From the NCBI RefSeq assembly GCF_900142575.1, contig NZ_FRBI01000002.1:1-64000 (forward strand): DNA of 64,000 nt. The letters run 5' to 3'. The notes beneath the pieces were generated by a model, which had not been told where the DNA came from, ran no database searches, and saw only the letters and a list, made by a program, of their open reading frames with translations. How positions within the stretch are numbered: the first letter of the stretch is position 1; each line of letters opens with the position of its first letter. The DNA is from Actinacidiphila paucisporea (GTDB taxonomy: Bacteria > Actinomycetota > Actinomycetes > Streptomycetales > Streptomycetaceae). Below are positions 45,671 to 56,543 of the stretch, in pieces. A program made the position numbers and the translations under genes.

Positions 45671-48600
45671 TCAGCCGGAAGCGGCCTCGGCCTCAGCGGC
45701 ACGCTGCAACGCGCTGGCGAGAAGCGCGAGATCGGTCGGACCGTTCCCCAGCTCACGGACCTGGCGCCGGGCCGGCGGATCCCCCATCCGCTCCCACTCG
45801 AGCCCCACAACCGTCGGCCGCAAGGTCGCCGTGCGGGGGATGCGCCCGCTGACCCGCCCGGCCTGGAAGGCCGTCACCGCCCCGCCGGGCCGGCGCAGAT
45901 ACCCGCGTCCCGGCACGCTCTCGTCGAGCACGGCCGGGTCCTCGACGTGCACGAGCAGCGCCGCGGACTCCGTGTCGGGCATCCGCAGGGCGACCCGCAG
46001 CGGCGCCCGCTCGTCCGCGTCGGTGCCCGCCGTGCGCTCGGGGCGGCCGGTGGCGGCCACGAGGTGGACGCCGAGGCGTTCGCCGTCCCGGGCGACCGAT
46101 TCGATCGCCCGGACGACGCTGCCGGCCGCGGGCCGCCCGGGGGCGCCGAGCGCGGGGGCCACGAGCGCGTCGAAGTCGTCCACGAGCACGACCAGCCGCG
46201 GCAGCGCGGGCACTTCCTCGGGCGGGGCCGCCGGCGGGCGCCCGCCCTGGTGCGGCACGGTCGCGGCGACGAGCCGCTCGGCGTGCCACGCGGCGAAGGC
46301 CTGCCCGTCGAGCACCGCCTCGCGCCGCTTCAGCTCCGCGCTGAGCGCCTGCGCGAACTCCCGCATCCGCACCGGGTCGGAGGCAACCAGGTGCGCGCTG
46401 ACGTGGGGCAGGTCGGCGCAGCCGGCGAGCCCTTCGCCGCGGTCCTGCCCGGCGCCGTCGACCAGGATCAGCGCGAGCCGGTCGGGCCGCTCGGCGGCGG
46501 CCAGCGCCGCGGCGAAGGACCGCAGCAGCTCGGTCTTGCCCGCGCCCGGGGCGCCGCCGACGATCAGGTGCGGCCCCTCGGCCACGAGGTCCACGGTGAC
46601 CCGGCCGCCGGGACCGGCGCCCGCCCCGGCCCCGAGCACGGCGACCGCGGACGGCACCGCGGCGGGCACGGCGCCCCATCGGGCGGCGATCTTCGCGGGG
46701 GTGGCCAGCGCGAGGTCCAACTCGTCCAGCAGCCGTACGGAGGCGGGCAGCGCATGCCGTGACAGCGCACCCGGCGCGTCCGCGTCGGCTTCGCGCAACG
46801 GCGCCAGCGCCCGCGCGAAATGCTCGGCCCAGGCGCCGGACACCGCGTCGAGCACGATCTCGTCGGCGCCGCCGGAGCCGGCGGGCTCCCCTGCGGGCTC
46901 GACCCGCAGGGTCGTCGCGACGTCACCCGACAGCCGGGCGACGACCCCGCCGTCCACGGCGGGCCGCTCGCCGGGCTCGGTCAGGCACAGCACGTGGATG
47001 CCGACGGCGGGACCCGCCGCCGCGATCCGCGCGACGGTCTCGCGCAGCGCGGCGGACCCGGGGTCGCCGTCGACCACCAGCAGCGAATACGGCCCCGGGT
47101 GCCCGGCGCCCGCCGGGCCCTCCTCGATCCTGCGCAGCAGCTCCGCGGTGCGCGCCTGCGCCTGGTCGCGGTCGAAGGCCAGCAGCAGCCGGCAGTCCTG
47201 GCCGCGGGAGGGGCGCAGATGCGGCAGCCAGTTGAGCCAGGACCACTCCTCGGCCCGCTGGTCGGTGGGCCTGGCCCGGTCCGCGCTGACCAGCACGACC
47301 TCCAGGGCGGTGGGGGAGTGCAGCGCGCACAGCTGGGCGAGCACCGCGCGGGCGAGGCCGGCCAGCCGCGGCCGCGGCCCGGCCAGCGTCAGCGCGGACG
47401 TGCGCGGGTCGCGCAGGTCCACGGTGAAGGGGACCGCGGCCAGCCGCCGGTTCCCGTACTCCGACGGCAGGTCGGCGGTGCCGAGCCGTACGGTCAGCGC
47501 GTCCGGGTGCCCGGGGGCGCGCTCCCACAGCCGCCTTCCGGGGCCCAGCGCCGTGAGCAGCACGGACGCCGGGTCGGGCCACCGCTCGCGCAGCGCCTCC
47601 GCCTCACCCCCGGCGTACGCCTCCTCCTCGCCCCGTCCCGTCCCGCCGAGCCGCCGCCTGGCCCAGGCCCCTATCGACCCGACGACCCCGCTGCGGCCCC
47701 CCGGTCCCGTCCCCGGCCGCCGCGCCTGCCCGGTGTCCCGCCGCCCACCCGTGCCGGGGCTGTCAGGGGCCGTGCTCCCGCGCCCCCGGGAACCGTCCGC
47801 CGGGTGCCCCGCGGCACCGGAGGCGTCGGCGAGTCCCGGCCCGCCGCCCTCTCCCGGGTGCCCCGCGGCGCCCGCGTCGTCCCGCGGTGCCGGGTCTCCG
47901 CTGCCGTCCTGGCCTGCCGTCCTGCCGTGCGCCCCGGGGCCGTCGCCTGCGCCCTGGCGGCCGCCCGCCGTGCCGGGCGCGGACGTCCCGGCCTCAGGGT
48001 GGCCGGCCGCGCCGGAGCCGTCCCGCGAATCCGCCGGGCCGCCGCCGTGGCCCGGCGCCGCGTGGCCCTCGCGGGGCGGGTTCGCGCGCCGGCCGTCCTG
48101 CGGGTGCCCCGCCGGCGAGGCGTCCGCCGTGCCGTCCCGGGGTGCCGGGACCGACGGTGAGGCGGGCGGCGGCCAGGGGGCGTCGCGGAGGGAGACGCGG
48201 AGGTGGCCGTCGGTGTCGGGGGCGGCCGGGAGCGGGGGCGGGGCGGGGGAGCCGGCCGGGTCGAGGCGGAGGGTGGACTCGCCCAGGTGGAGCAGCGCGC
48301 CCGGGGGCAGCGGCACCGGCTGCGGGCCGACCGCGCGCCCGCTCAGCGTCGTACCGTTCGTGGAGCCCAGGTCGGCGACGGTGAGGCCGCCGTCCGGGCC
48401 GAAGGCCACCTCGCAGTGCAGGCGCGAGACGTCCGGGTCGTCCAGCGGCACGTCCGCGTCGGCTGACCGGCCGATCGTGGCCCGGCCGCCGGGCAGCAGG
48501 TGGACGCCGCCCGCGTCGGGCCCGCCGACCACCAGCAGCCGGGCGACCTCGGCGGACGGGCGGCCGTACTCCCCGAAGCTGCCGTACTGCCCGTGGTCGT

Positions 48601-48880
48601 GCGGCTCGCCTGGCCGGCCCGCGGACGCGTGCAGCGACAGGACGGCGCCGTCGACGAGCGGCGGCACCCCGAGGACGGCGGTGGGCGGCACGCGGTCCTG
48701 GCCGACGTAGAGCGCCACCGAGGACCCGGCGGAGCGGCCCGGCTGCCCGGACCCCGCGGCCGAGGCGAGGGCGCCGGCCACCGAGCCGAGCACGGTGCCC
48801 GCGGGCGCCGTGACGAGCACGTCGCTGCCGCGTGCGGCCCGGCCGCTGCGCGGCCCGAGGACGGTCAGCCGGATCTGCAT
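45671..48880 (-). CDS. FHA-domain protein with EccC/FtsK-like ATPase domains
   Basis: This 1069-aa cytoplasmic protein has several parts. The N-terminal ~85 residues resemble a ubiquitin-like/EccD-like fold. An FHA phosphothreonine-binding domain lies at about 118-205 (TIGRSADADV, VSRLHCEV, LGSTNGT). A Gly/Pro/His linker (210-430) contains repeated GHP units. Residues 430-660 are a degenerate FtsK/EccC-like module lacking Walker A. The last module (about 715-1000) has Walker A GGAPGAGKT (775-783) and Walker B LVVLVDD (896-902), with LPHVSAHLVASDPVRMREFA matching the EccC pattern. No transmembrane helix is evident, unlike EccC. It diverges from pkaA; FHA may read phosphorylation by these kinases (inference). 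Confidence 0.85.
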   Translation of the reverse strand: MQIRLTVLGPRSGRAARGSDVLVTAPAGTVLGSVAGALASAAGSGQPGRSAGSSVALYVGQDRVPPTAVLGVPPLVDGAVLSLHASAGRPGEPHDHGQYGSFGEYGRPSAEVARLLVVGGPDAGGVHLLPGGRATIGRSADADVPLDDPDVSRLHCEVAFGPDGGLTVADLGSTNGTTLSGRAVGPQPVPLPPGALLHLGESTLRLDPAGSPAPPPLPAAPDTDGHLRVSLRDAPWPPPASPSVPAPRDGTADASPAGHPQDGRRANPPREGHAAPGHGGGPADSRDGSGAAGHPEAGTSAPGTAGGRQGAGDGPGAHGRTAGQDGSGDPAPRDDAGAAGHPGEGGGPGLADASGAAGHPADGSRGRGSTAPDSPGTGGRRDTGQARRPGTGPGGRSGVVGSIGAWARRRLGGTGRGEEEAYAGGEAEALRERWPDPASVLLTALGPGRRLWERAPGHPDALTVRLGTADLPSEYGNRRLAAVPFTVDLRDPRTSALTLAGPRPRLAGLARAVLAQLCALHSPTALEVVLVSADRARPTDQRAEEWSWLNWLPHLRPSRGQDCRLLLAFDRDQAQARTAELLRRIEEGPAGAGHPGPYSLLVVDGDPGSAALRETVARIAAAGPAVGIHVLCLTEPGERPAVDGGVVARLSGDVATTLRVEPAGEPAGSGGADEIVLDAVSGAWAEHFARALAPLREADADAPGALSRHALPASVRLLDELDLALATPAKIAARWGAVPAAVPSAVAVLGAGAGAGPGGRVTVDLVAEGPHLIVGGAPGAGKTELLRSFAAALAAAERPDRLALILVDGAGQDRGEGLAGCADLPHVSAHLVASDPVRMREFAQALSAELKRREAVLDGQAFAAWHAERLVAATVPHQGGRPPAAPPEEVPALPRLVVLVDDFDALVAPALGAPGRPAAGSVVRAIESVARDGERLGVHLVAATGRPERTAGTDADERAPLRVALRMPDTESAALLVHVEDPAVLDESVPGRGYLRRPGGAVTAFQAGRVSGRIPRTATLRPTVVGLEWERMGDPPARRQVRELGNGPTDLALLASALQRAAEAEAASG

Positions 48881-49447
48881 CTCGTCCGCGGTCCCTTCTG
48901 CCCGGGCACGCCGCGGAAGACCCCTCCCGGACCGCGCACGGGCGCGTTGACACTGACACCTACGGCGGCCGGCGACACACCGCCGGGACACCCACCGGCC
49001 GCGCGCCGCCGGACGGTGTCCGGCGGCGCGCGGCCGCGACCGGCAGGGCCGCCCCCGCTGCCCCCACTGGACCGTACGGGTGCATCCTCCCACCCGCCAC
49101 CGACATCCCGACGCCGGTACCGCCTCCGCTGATCTTGTCCTGTCGGGGACGGGGCGGCCCACTGCCGGCGGCGCGGTGGGAAGTGACCTGATCCGGCCGG
49201 TTACCGGCCGGACCCGACCCGTATCGGAGCCTTGTCGCAGCCGTGTCGCGACCGCTTTCCGCCCCCTGTGTGCCGCAAATCGGCGCAAGGCGATCGGCTG
49301 GTGACCGCGCAACCACAGGCCGCCGCACGGCGTCCTACCCGGGAATCCAGGCGGCGCCACCCGGCCACGGTCCGCCGCGCGGCACTACGCTTGGCCGGAA
49401 TCGGGCACCGGAAGGACCCGGTCACTACGGAGCAGGGAGAGCGTGAC
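48881..49447. other. Divergent intergenic region (567 nt) between the FHA-ATPase gene and pkaA
   Basis: No protein-coding gene is supported here; the open frames that cross it are extensions or shadows. It must hold both promoters. The main structure is the 19-bp hairpin at 48996-49036. A small GC dip near 49125-49142 (GATCTTGTCCTG) is visible. No clear -10/-35 pair could be assigned. Confidence 0.45.
48996..49036. repeat. Perfect 19-bp inverted repeat in the divergent kinase/FHA promoter region
   Basis: The arms 48996-49014 and 49018-49036 are exactly complementary with a 3-nt centre (GGT). On the minus strand it lies 116 nt before the FHA gene start and could form in its leader. No gene ends there, so it is not an ordinary terminator. 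Confidence 0.7.
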
Positions 49448-51316
<1,869 letters not shown>

Positions 51317-51357
51317 GCCCGCGCGTACGCCGCCCGGCGCCCCGCCCCCCGTCCCCC

Positions 51358-51388
51358 CGCCCGTACGCAGCCGGTCCGCGTACGGGCG
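51358..51388 (+). terminator. Hairpin after pkaA
   Basis: CGCCCGTACGC (51358-51368) and GCGTACGGGCG (51378-51388) pair perfectly over 11 bp around a 9-nt loop, 42 nt after the pkaA stop. This suggests pkaB, 220 nt further, has its own promoter. Confidence 0.6.
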
Positions 51389-51607
51389 CGGTGTCGTCGT
51401 GCGCCCGCTCGGACGGCGTTCCCCCGCGCTTTCAGATGCGTGTTCCGACACCCACCTTGGGGATTTGTCGACTTCCGAAGGGTGATTTCTCGTGCGGAAC
51501 GCCCACTCACCGCCCTCGCACACCCCGAACGGCCGCTGTTCCGCGTAGCTTTGTCGGCAACGCTTGGTCGCCCACGCGACGGACCGCCGGAGGAGTCGGA
51601 GCAAGTC

Positions 51608-53827
51608 TTGGCCAGGAAGATCGGCAGCCGCTACACCGCCCACCAGGTGCTCGGGCGGGGATCCGCGGGGACGGTGTGGCTCGGTGACGGCCCCGAAGGA
51701 CCGGTCGCCATCAAGCTGCTGCGCGAGGACCTGGCCTCCGACCAGGACCTGGTCGGCCGGTTCGTGCAGGAGCGCACCGCGCTGCTCTCGCTCGACGACC
51801 CGCACATCGTCGGTATCCGCGACCTGGTGGTCGACGGCAGCGACCTCGCCCTGGTGATGGACCTGGTCCGCGGCACCGACCTGCGCTCCCGGCTGGAGCG
51901 CGAGCGGCGGCTCGCCCCCGAGGCCGCCGTCGCCATCGCCGCCGACGTCGCCGACGGCCTCGCCGCGGCCCATGCCGCGGGCGTCGTCCACCGCGACGTC
52001 AAGCCGGAGAACGTCCTGCTCGACTCCGCCGCGCCCGCCGGCCCCGGCGGCGCACCGCCCGCGCTGCTCACCGACTTCGGCATCGCCCGGCTGGTCGACT
52101 CCCCGCGCCGCACCCGCGCCACCCGCATCATCGGCACCCCCGACTACCTGGCCCCGGAGATCATCGAGGGCCTGCCGCCGCGCGCCTCGGTCGACATCTA
52201 CGCACTGGCCACCGTTCTCTACGAGCTGCTCGGCGGCTTCACCCCCTTCGGCGGCGGCCACCCCGGCGCCGTCCTGCGCCGGCACGTGACCGAGGCCGTA
52301 CAGCCGCTGCCCGGGCTGCCCGCCGATCTCGAACGCGTCCTCACCGCCTGCCTCGCCAAGGCCCCCGCCTCCCGGCTCACCGCCGGCGAGCTGGCCGCCC
52401 GGCTGCGCGACCTGCTGCCGCGGCTCGCCGGCCTGCCCCCGCTGGACGTGGCCGCGCCCGGCGACACCGGCGAGCAGGGCGGCTACGGCGACGCCGTGCC
52501 CGAGCCGCCCGCGCCCGCCGCCGTACCGCCCGCCCCCGCCGCGCAGCCCGGCGACCGCAGGCGCGGGGCCGTACCGCTGGTCAGGGGCGCCGCCCCCGAC
52601 TCCTCCCGGGACACCCACACCAGCATCAAGCTGCCCACCGCCGAGGAGCTGGCCGGCTTCGGCGGCACCTCCCGGGCCGCGGGCAAGGGCCGCGCCTCCG
52701 CGCCCGGCCGCCCCGCGAGCCCCCGGCACCGGGCGGTCTCCGACGCGATGCGGCAGCGGCGTATCCGCTTCGCCGCGGCGGCCGCGGCGGCGCTCGCCGT
52801 CGCCGGTATCGGCGGCTGGGGCATCGCCTCGGCCGGCTCCTCGGGCTCCCCGGGCCCCGGGAACTCCCGCGATGACACCCCGCCGACGACGGACCCCGCG
52901 CCCGACCACGTGACCGATTCGGCGGCCACCAAGGCCAGGGCCATCACCCCCGCCGCCCCGACCGCGGGCGCCGACGCCCCGCAGGGCCGGACCGGGCAGC
53001 CCGTCTCGCTGCCGCGCTGGTCCGCCTTCCAGGGCGTGCCCGCCGCCGGTGTGCCGCTGGTCGGCGGCCCGCGCGCGCTCGTCATGGACGGCGCCACGTA
53101 CGTCTTCGCCCGCGGCCAGGACAAGAACGTCTGGTACGTCGTCCGCGGCGGTACCGGTTACGGCCCCTGGCACAAGCTCAGCGGGATAAGCGTCGCCGAC
53201 GACCCGGCCGCGGTCTCCGCCAGGGCCGGCCGCGTCGACGTGTTCGCACTCGGCACCGACGGCCTGCTCTACCGCAGGACCATGACCGGCGCCCGCTGGA
53301 ATTCCTGGACCCAGGTCGACGAGCGCACCCACTTCGACGCCGCCCCCGCCGCCGCCTCCTCGGAACCCGGCAGGATCGACCTGGTCGGCCGGGTCGGCGG
53401 CGACCTCGTCACCGCCTCCCTGGTCGGCAACCGCTGGAACGCCTGGGCGGTCGTGCCCACCGCCGGCCGCATCACCGCCGCCCCCGCCCTGGTCTCCCGG
53501 GCCCGCGGCACTCTCGACGCCTTCGTCGTCCGCAAGGCCGACGGCGCCGTCCTCCAGCTGCCGTACGCCGGCGGCGCCTGGCGCCCCTCCGCCGTCGTCC
53601 AGGGCCTCGACGCCACCGCCCGCCCCGACGCCGTCGCCGCCGGCGACCGGCTCTACGCCTTCGCGCCCGGCGGCCAGGCCGCGGTCGCCCCCGACGCCGA
53701 CTGGTCGACCGCCCCGCTGCCCGGCACGCCCACCGCCCTGGGCGCGGCGGCCGCGTCGCCGCACACGCTGGAGATATTCACCAGGACCCCCGCCGGCACC
53801 CTGAGCAGGGCCACCGCGTCGGTGTGA
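51608..53827 (+). CDS. pkaB: Ser/Thr protein kinase PkaB with extracellular beta-propeller-like domain
   Basis: This 739-aa protein begins (L)ARKIGSRYTAHQVLGRGSAGT, typical of PkaB; the start is the TTG at 51608 with GGAGC seven bases upstream. The kinase core has Lys36 in VAIKLLRED, HRDVKPEN with Asp130, DFGIARLVD and GTPDYLAPEI. A linker and a transmembrane helix (RIRFAAAAAAALAVAGIGGW) follow. The external C-terminal ~280 residues contain repeated units of the kind RVDVFALGTDGLLYRRT, RIDLVGRVGGDLVTASL and TLDAFVVRKADGAVLQL, each followed by a W-x-x-W-type segment. This resembles PLL-like lectin or sialidase-like propeller blades. It may sense a wall glycan (inference). Confidence 0.93.
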   Translation: MARKIGSRYTAHQVLGRGSAGTVWLGDGPEGPVAIKLLREDLASDQDLVGRFVQERTALLSLDDPHIVGIRDLVVDGSDLALVMDLVRGTDLRSRLERERRLAPEAAVAIAADVADGLAAAHAAGVVHRDVKPENVLLDSAAPAGPGGAPPALLTDFGIARLVDSPRRTRATRIIGTPDYLAPEIIEGLPPRASVDIYALATVLYELLGGFTPFGGGHPGAVLRRHVTEAVQPLPGLPADLERVLTACLAKAPASRLTAGELAARLRDLLPRLAGLPPLDVAAPGDTGEQGGYGDAVPEPPAPAAVPPAPAAQPGDRRRGAVPLVRGAAPDSSRDTHTSIKLPTAEELAGFGGTSRAAGKGRASAPGRPASPRHRAVSDAMRQRRIRFAAAAAAALAVAGIGGWGIASAGSSGSPGPGNSRDDTPPTTDPAPDHVTDSAATKARAITPAAPTAGADAPQGRTGQPVSLPRWSAFQGVPAAGVPLVGGPRALVMDGATYVFARGQDKNVWYVVRGGTGYGPWHKLSGISVADDPAAVSARAGRVDVFALGTDGLLYRRTMTGARWNSWTQVDERTHFDAAPAAASSEPGRIDLVGRVGGDLVTASLVGNRWNAWAVVPTAGRITAAPALVSRARGTLDAFVVRKADGAVLQLPYAGGAWRPSAVVQGLDATARPDAVAAGDRLYAFAPGGQAAVAPDADWSTAPLPGTPTALGAAAASPHTLEIFTRTPAGTLSRATASV

Positions 53828-53904
53828 CGGCGCCGCAGGCGGATGCGGGCACTTCCGCGGCACGACAGGGGCGGTAGGTTTCGGCCAGCCGGTAGGCTGG
53901 ACCC

Positions 53905-55023
53905 GTGGCAATCGTCGATGTATCCGAAGAACTGAAATCCCTGTCCTCGACCATGGGGTCGATCGAGGCCGTCCTCGACCTCGACCGGATGCGGACCGAC
54001 ATCGCCGCACTTGAGGAGCAGGCCGCCGTACCGTCCCTGTGGGACGACCCGGAGAGTGCGCAGAAGATCACCAGCCGGCTCTCCCACCTCCAAGCCGAGC
54101 TGCGCAAGGTCGAGACGCTGCGCGGCCGCATCGACGACCTCGGCGTCCTGTTCGAGCTGGCCGAGGCCGAGGACGACGCCGACACCCGCACCGAGGCCGA
54201 GAGCGAGCTCGAAGAGGTCCGCAAGTCGCTGGACGAGATGGAGGTCAGGACCCTGCTGTCGGGCGAGTACGACGCCCGCGAGGCCCTGGTCAACATCCGC
54301 GCCGAGGCCGGCGGCGTCGACGCGGCCGACTTCGCCGAGCAGCTCCAGCGGATGTACCTGCGCTGGGCCGAGCGCCACGGCTACTCCACGGAGGTCTACG
54401 AGACCTCGTACGCCGAAGAGGCCGGCATCAAGTCGACCACCTTCGTGGTCAAGGCCCCCTACGCCTACGGCACCCTCTCCGTCGAGCAGGGCACCCACCG
54501 CCTGGTGCGGATCTCCCCCTTCGACAACCAGGGCCGCCGCCAGACCTCCTTCGCCGGCGTCGAGGTCCTCCCGGTCGTGGAGCAGAGCGACCACGTCGAG
54601 ATCGACGAGTCCGAGCTGCGCATCGACGTCTACCGCGCCTCGGGCCCCGGCGGCCAGGGCGTCAACACCACCGACTCCGCGGTCCGGATCACCCACCTCC
54701 CCACCGGCATCGTCGTCTCCTGCCAGAACGAGCGCTCCCAGATCCAGAACAAGGCCAGCGCCATGAACGTCCTCCAGGCCAAGCTGCTCGAACGCCGCCG
54801 CCAGGAGGAGCAGGCCCTGATGGACTCCCTCGGCAAGAGCGACGGCGGCAACTCCTGGGGCAACCAGATGCGTTCGTACGTCCTGCACCCTTACCAGATG
54901 GTCAAGGACCTGCGCACCGACCACGAGGTCGGCAACCCCCAGGGCGTCCTCGACGGCGACATCGACGGCTTCATCGAGGCGGGCATCCGCTGGCGCAAGT
55001 CCCGTGAGAAGACCGCGGCTTGA
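53905..55023 (+). CDS. prfB: Peptide chain release factor 2
   Basis: This 372-aa factor recognises UGA/UAA stop codons. The anticodon-like [11 protein letters not shown] contains the SPF tripeptide of RF2. [16 protein letters not shown] carries the catalytic GGQ. The N-terminal coiled coil runs from about residue 30 to 110. The frame is continuous from the GTG at 53905, with no in-frame UGA and no programmed +1 frameshift site near codon 26, so the usual autoregulatory frameshift is absent. Length is normal. A strong terminator follows at 55170. Confidence 0.97.
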   Translation: MAIVDVSEELKSLSSTMGSIEAVLDLDRMRTDIAALEEQAAVPSLWDDPESAQKITSRLSHLQAELRKVETLRGRIDDLGVLFELAEAEDDADTRTEAESELEEVRKSLDEMEVRTLLSGEYDAREALVNIRAEAGGVDAADFAEQLQRMYLRWAERHGYSTEVYETSYAEEAGIKSTTFVVKAPYAYGTLSVEQGTHRLVRISPFDNQGRRQTSFAGVEVLPVVEQSDHVEIDESELRIDVYRASGPGGQGVNTTDSAVRITHLPTGIVVSCQNERSQIQNKASAMNVLQAKLLERRRQEEQALMDSLGKSDGGNSWGNQMRSYVLHPYQMVKDLRTDHEVGNPQGVLDGDIDGFIEAGIRWRKSREKTAA

Positions 55024-55127
55024 GCCGTCCGACCTCCTTGCTGATCGGCGCAGCGACCCTGATCGCGGGCGGCATCGGCTTCCGCCTGACCCCGAGCCTG
55101 GTGGCCGGCCGTCGCGACGCGGCCTGA
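55020..55127 (+). CDS. Possible small hydrophobic peptide overlapping the prfB stop
   Basis: A 35-aa frame starts at a TTG (55020) overlapping the prfB TGA and reads [20 protein letters not shown] then [14 protein letters not shown]. The first part could be one membrane helix and the ending is basic. G/C dominates third positions. It lies before the prfB terminator. There is no ribosome binding site other than coupling to prfB. It may be chance; conservation in relatives would decide. Confidence 0.25.
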   Translation: MSRPTSLLIGAATLIAGGIGFRLTPSLVAGRRDAA

Positions 55128-55169
55128 CGGCAGCACGCGGACGCACGCGGACGCACGCATACGCAAAAG

Positions 55170-55213
55170 GGTGGGGCCGGAACGCACAGGCGTTCCGGCC
55201 CCACCTTCGTTTT
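55170..55213 (+). terminator. Rho-independent terminator after prfB
   Basis: GGTGGGGCCGGAACGC (55170-55185) pairs perfectly over 16 bp with 55190-55205 around the loop ACAG, followed by TTCGTTTT. Just before it, the 10-bp unit ACGCACGCGG is repeated about three times (55132-55160). Confidence 0.88.
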
Positions 55214-55312
55214 GCGCCCGCTAAGGCTCTGCTCGTCGTCTCCCGGGGCACGCTCGAAGGCTGGCTCCGACCATGCTCTGCCCAGAGATCTCACGGACAG
55301 TGACCGAAAAGG

Positions 55313-55504
55313 TCACGCCGTGGCGTGCTCCACGACCAGGACGACGGCCAGGAGAGCCACCAGGAGGGCGATCAGGGTGGCGGGGGATATGGAGGACCAG
55401 CCGGGCTCCTGCTGCATGCGCGCGCGGTTGGCGCGGCACACGGGACAGCGGCCTTCGGCCACCGGGCCGGAACAGTTCGCGCACACCAGCCGGTCGACTG
55501 TCAT
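55313..55504 (-). CDS. Small zinc-ribbon membrane protein
   Basis: This 63-aa protein starts MTVDRLVCANCSGPVAEGRC. Two Cys-x-x-Cys pairs (CANC and CPVC) form a probable zinc ribbon. After a short linker, one transmembrane helix (TLIALLVALLAVVLVVEH) ends the protein, leaving the ribbon most likely in the cytoplasm. The ATG at 55504 has a good GAGGAG element. It is divergent from ftsE across 283 nt and converges with prfB. Similar small proteins occur beside ftsE in other streptomycetes (from memory). Function unknown. Confidence 0.8.
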   Translation of the reverse strand: MTVDRLVCANCSGPVAEGRCPVCRANRARMQQEPGWSSISPATLIALLVALLAVVLVVEHATA

Positions 55505-55787
55505 GGTCGTCTCCTCACTCCGCCTGGTGAACGCTCCCGGTGGGTGAATCGTTCCCGGGAGGGGTGCTTGCCAGTCCTGGGGTCGGCACTGCGTACGCAC
55601 TGTCTACTGTGACAGGTTCCGGGGCGGGATGCGCCCGGGGGCGGCGGGGCGGGAATGCGCGGGCTTGCCCGATTATGCCCTGTGGGACGGCCCACCAACC
55701 CGCCACGACGACTGCGCACGGCTTGCCCCGTCGCGTAGTGTCGCCCTCATCCCCTGTCCGCTCACCCCGCAAACCCCTGGTGCGAAC

Positions 55788-56477
55788 GTGATCCGATTCG
55801 ACAACGTCACCAAGACCTACCCCAAGCAGAACCGCCCCGCGCTGCGGGACGTGTCGCTGGAGATCGAGAAGGGTGAGTTCGTCTTCCTGGTGGGCTCCTC
55901 GGGCTCGGGCAAGTCGACCTTCCTGCGGCTCATCCTGCGCGAGGAGCGGACCGACACCGGCATGGTGCACGTGCTCGGCAAGGACCTGAACCGGCTGTCG
56001 AACTGGAAGGTCCCGCACATGCGGCGCCAGCTCGGCACGGTCTTCCAGGACTTCCGGCTGCTGCCGAACAAGACGGTCGCCCAGAACGTCGCCTTCGCGC
56101 TCGAAGTGATCGGCAAGGCCCGCGGCACCATCCGCAAGACCGTGCCCGAGGTGCTCGACCTGGTCGGCCTGGCCGGCAAGGAGGACCGGATGCCGGGCGA
56201 GCTGTCCGGTGGCGAGCAGCAACGCGTGGCGATCGCCCGGGCGTTCGTGAACCGCCCCATGCTGCTGATCGCTGACGAGCCGACCGGAAACCTCGACCCG
56301 CAGACGTCGGTGGGCATCATGCGGCTCCTCGACCGGATCAACAGGACCGGCACCACCGTGGTGATGGCCACCCACGACCAGAACATCGTCGACCAGATGC
56401 GCAAGCGCGTCATCGAACTGGAGAAGGGGCGGCTGGTACGCGACCAGTCGCGCGGTGTCTACGGCTATCAGCACTAG
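55788..56477 (+). CDS. ftsE: Cell division ATP-binding protein FtsE
   Basis: This 229-aa ABC ATPase pairs with FtsX to control peptidoglycan hydrolases during division. Walker A is GSSGSGKST, the signature is [14 protein letters not shown], and Walker B is [13 protein letters not shown] with the H-loop MATHDQNIV. The start is the GTG at 55788, giving (V)[18 protein letters not shown], the usual N-terminus. The upstream frame extends but has no similarity. No strong ribosome binding site is visible. ftsX follows after 66 nt in the same direction. Confidence 0.96.
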   Translation: MIRFDNVTKTYPKQNRPALRDVSLEIEKGEFVFLVGSSGSGKSTFLRLILREERTDTGMVHVLGKDLNRLSNWKVPHMRRQLGTVFQDFRLLPNKTVAQNVAFALEVIGKARGTIRKTVPEVLDLVGLAGKEDRMPGELSGGEQQRVAIARAFVNRPMLLIADEPTGNLDPQTSVGIMRLLDRINRTGTTVVMATHDQNIVDQMRKRVIELEKGRLVRDQSRGVYGYQH

Positions 56478-56543
56478 GGCTGCCAGCACCGGCAGCCGGC
56501 CGTAACGAGACCCGTCCCCCTTCCGAAAGGAACCTCGACCCCC

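Noticed and set aside
45477..48710. A 1077-codon plus-strand frame across the FHA-ATPase gene
   Set aside because: Ser/Pro/Arg low-complexity text opposite a gene with clear FHA and Walker motifs; not coding.
55132..55165. Tandem ACGCACGCGG units as a functional repeat
   Set aside because: About three 10-bp copies only, next to a terminator; likely slippage without a role.
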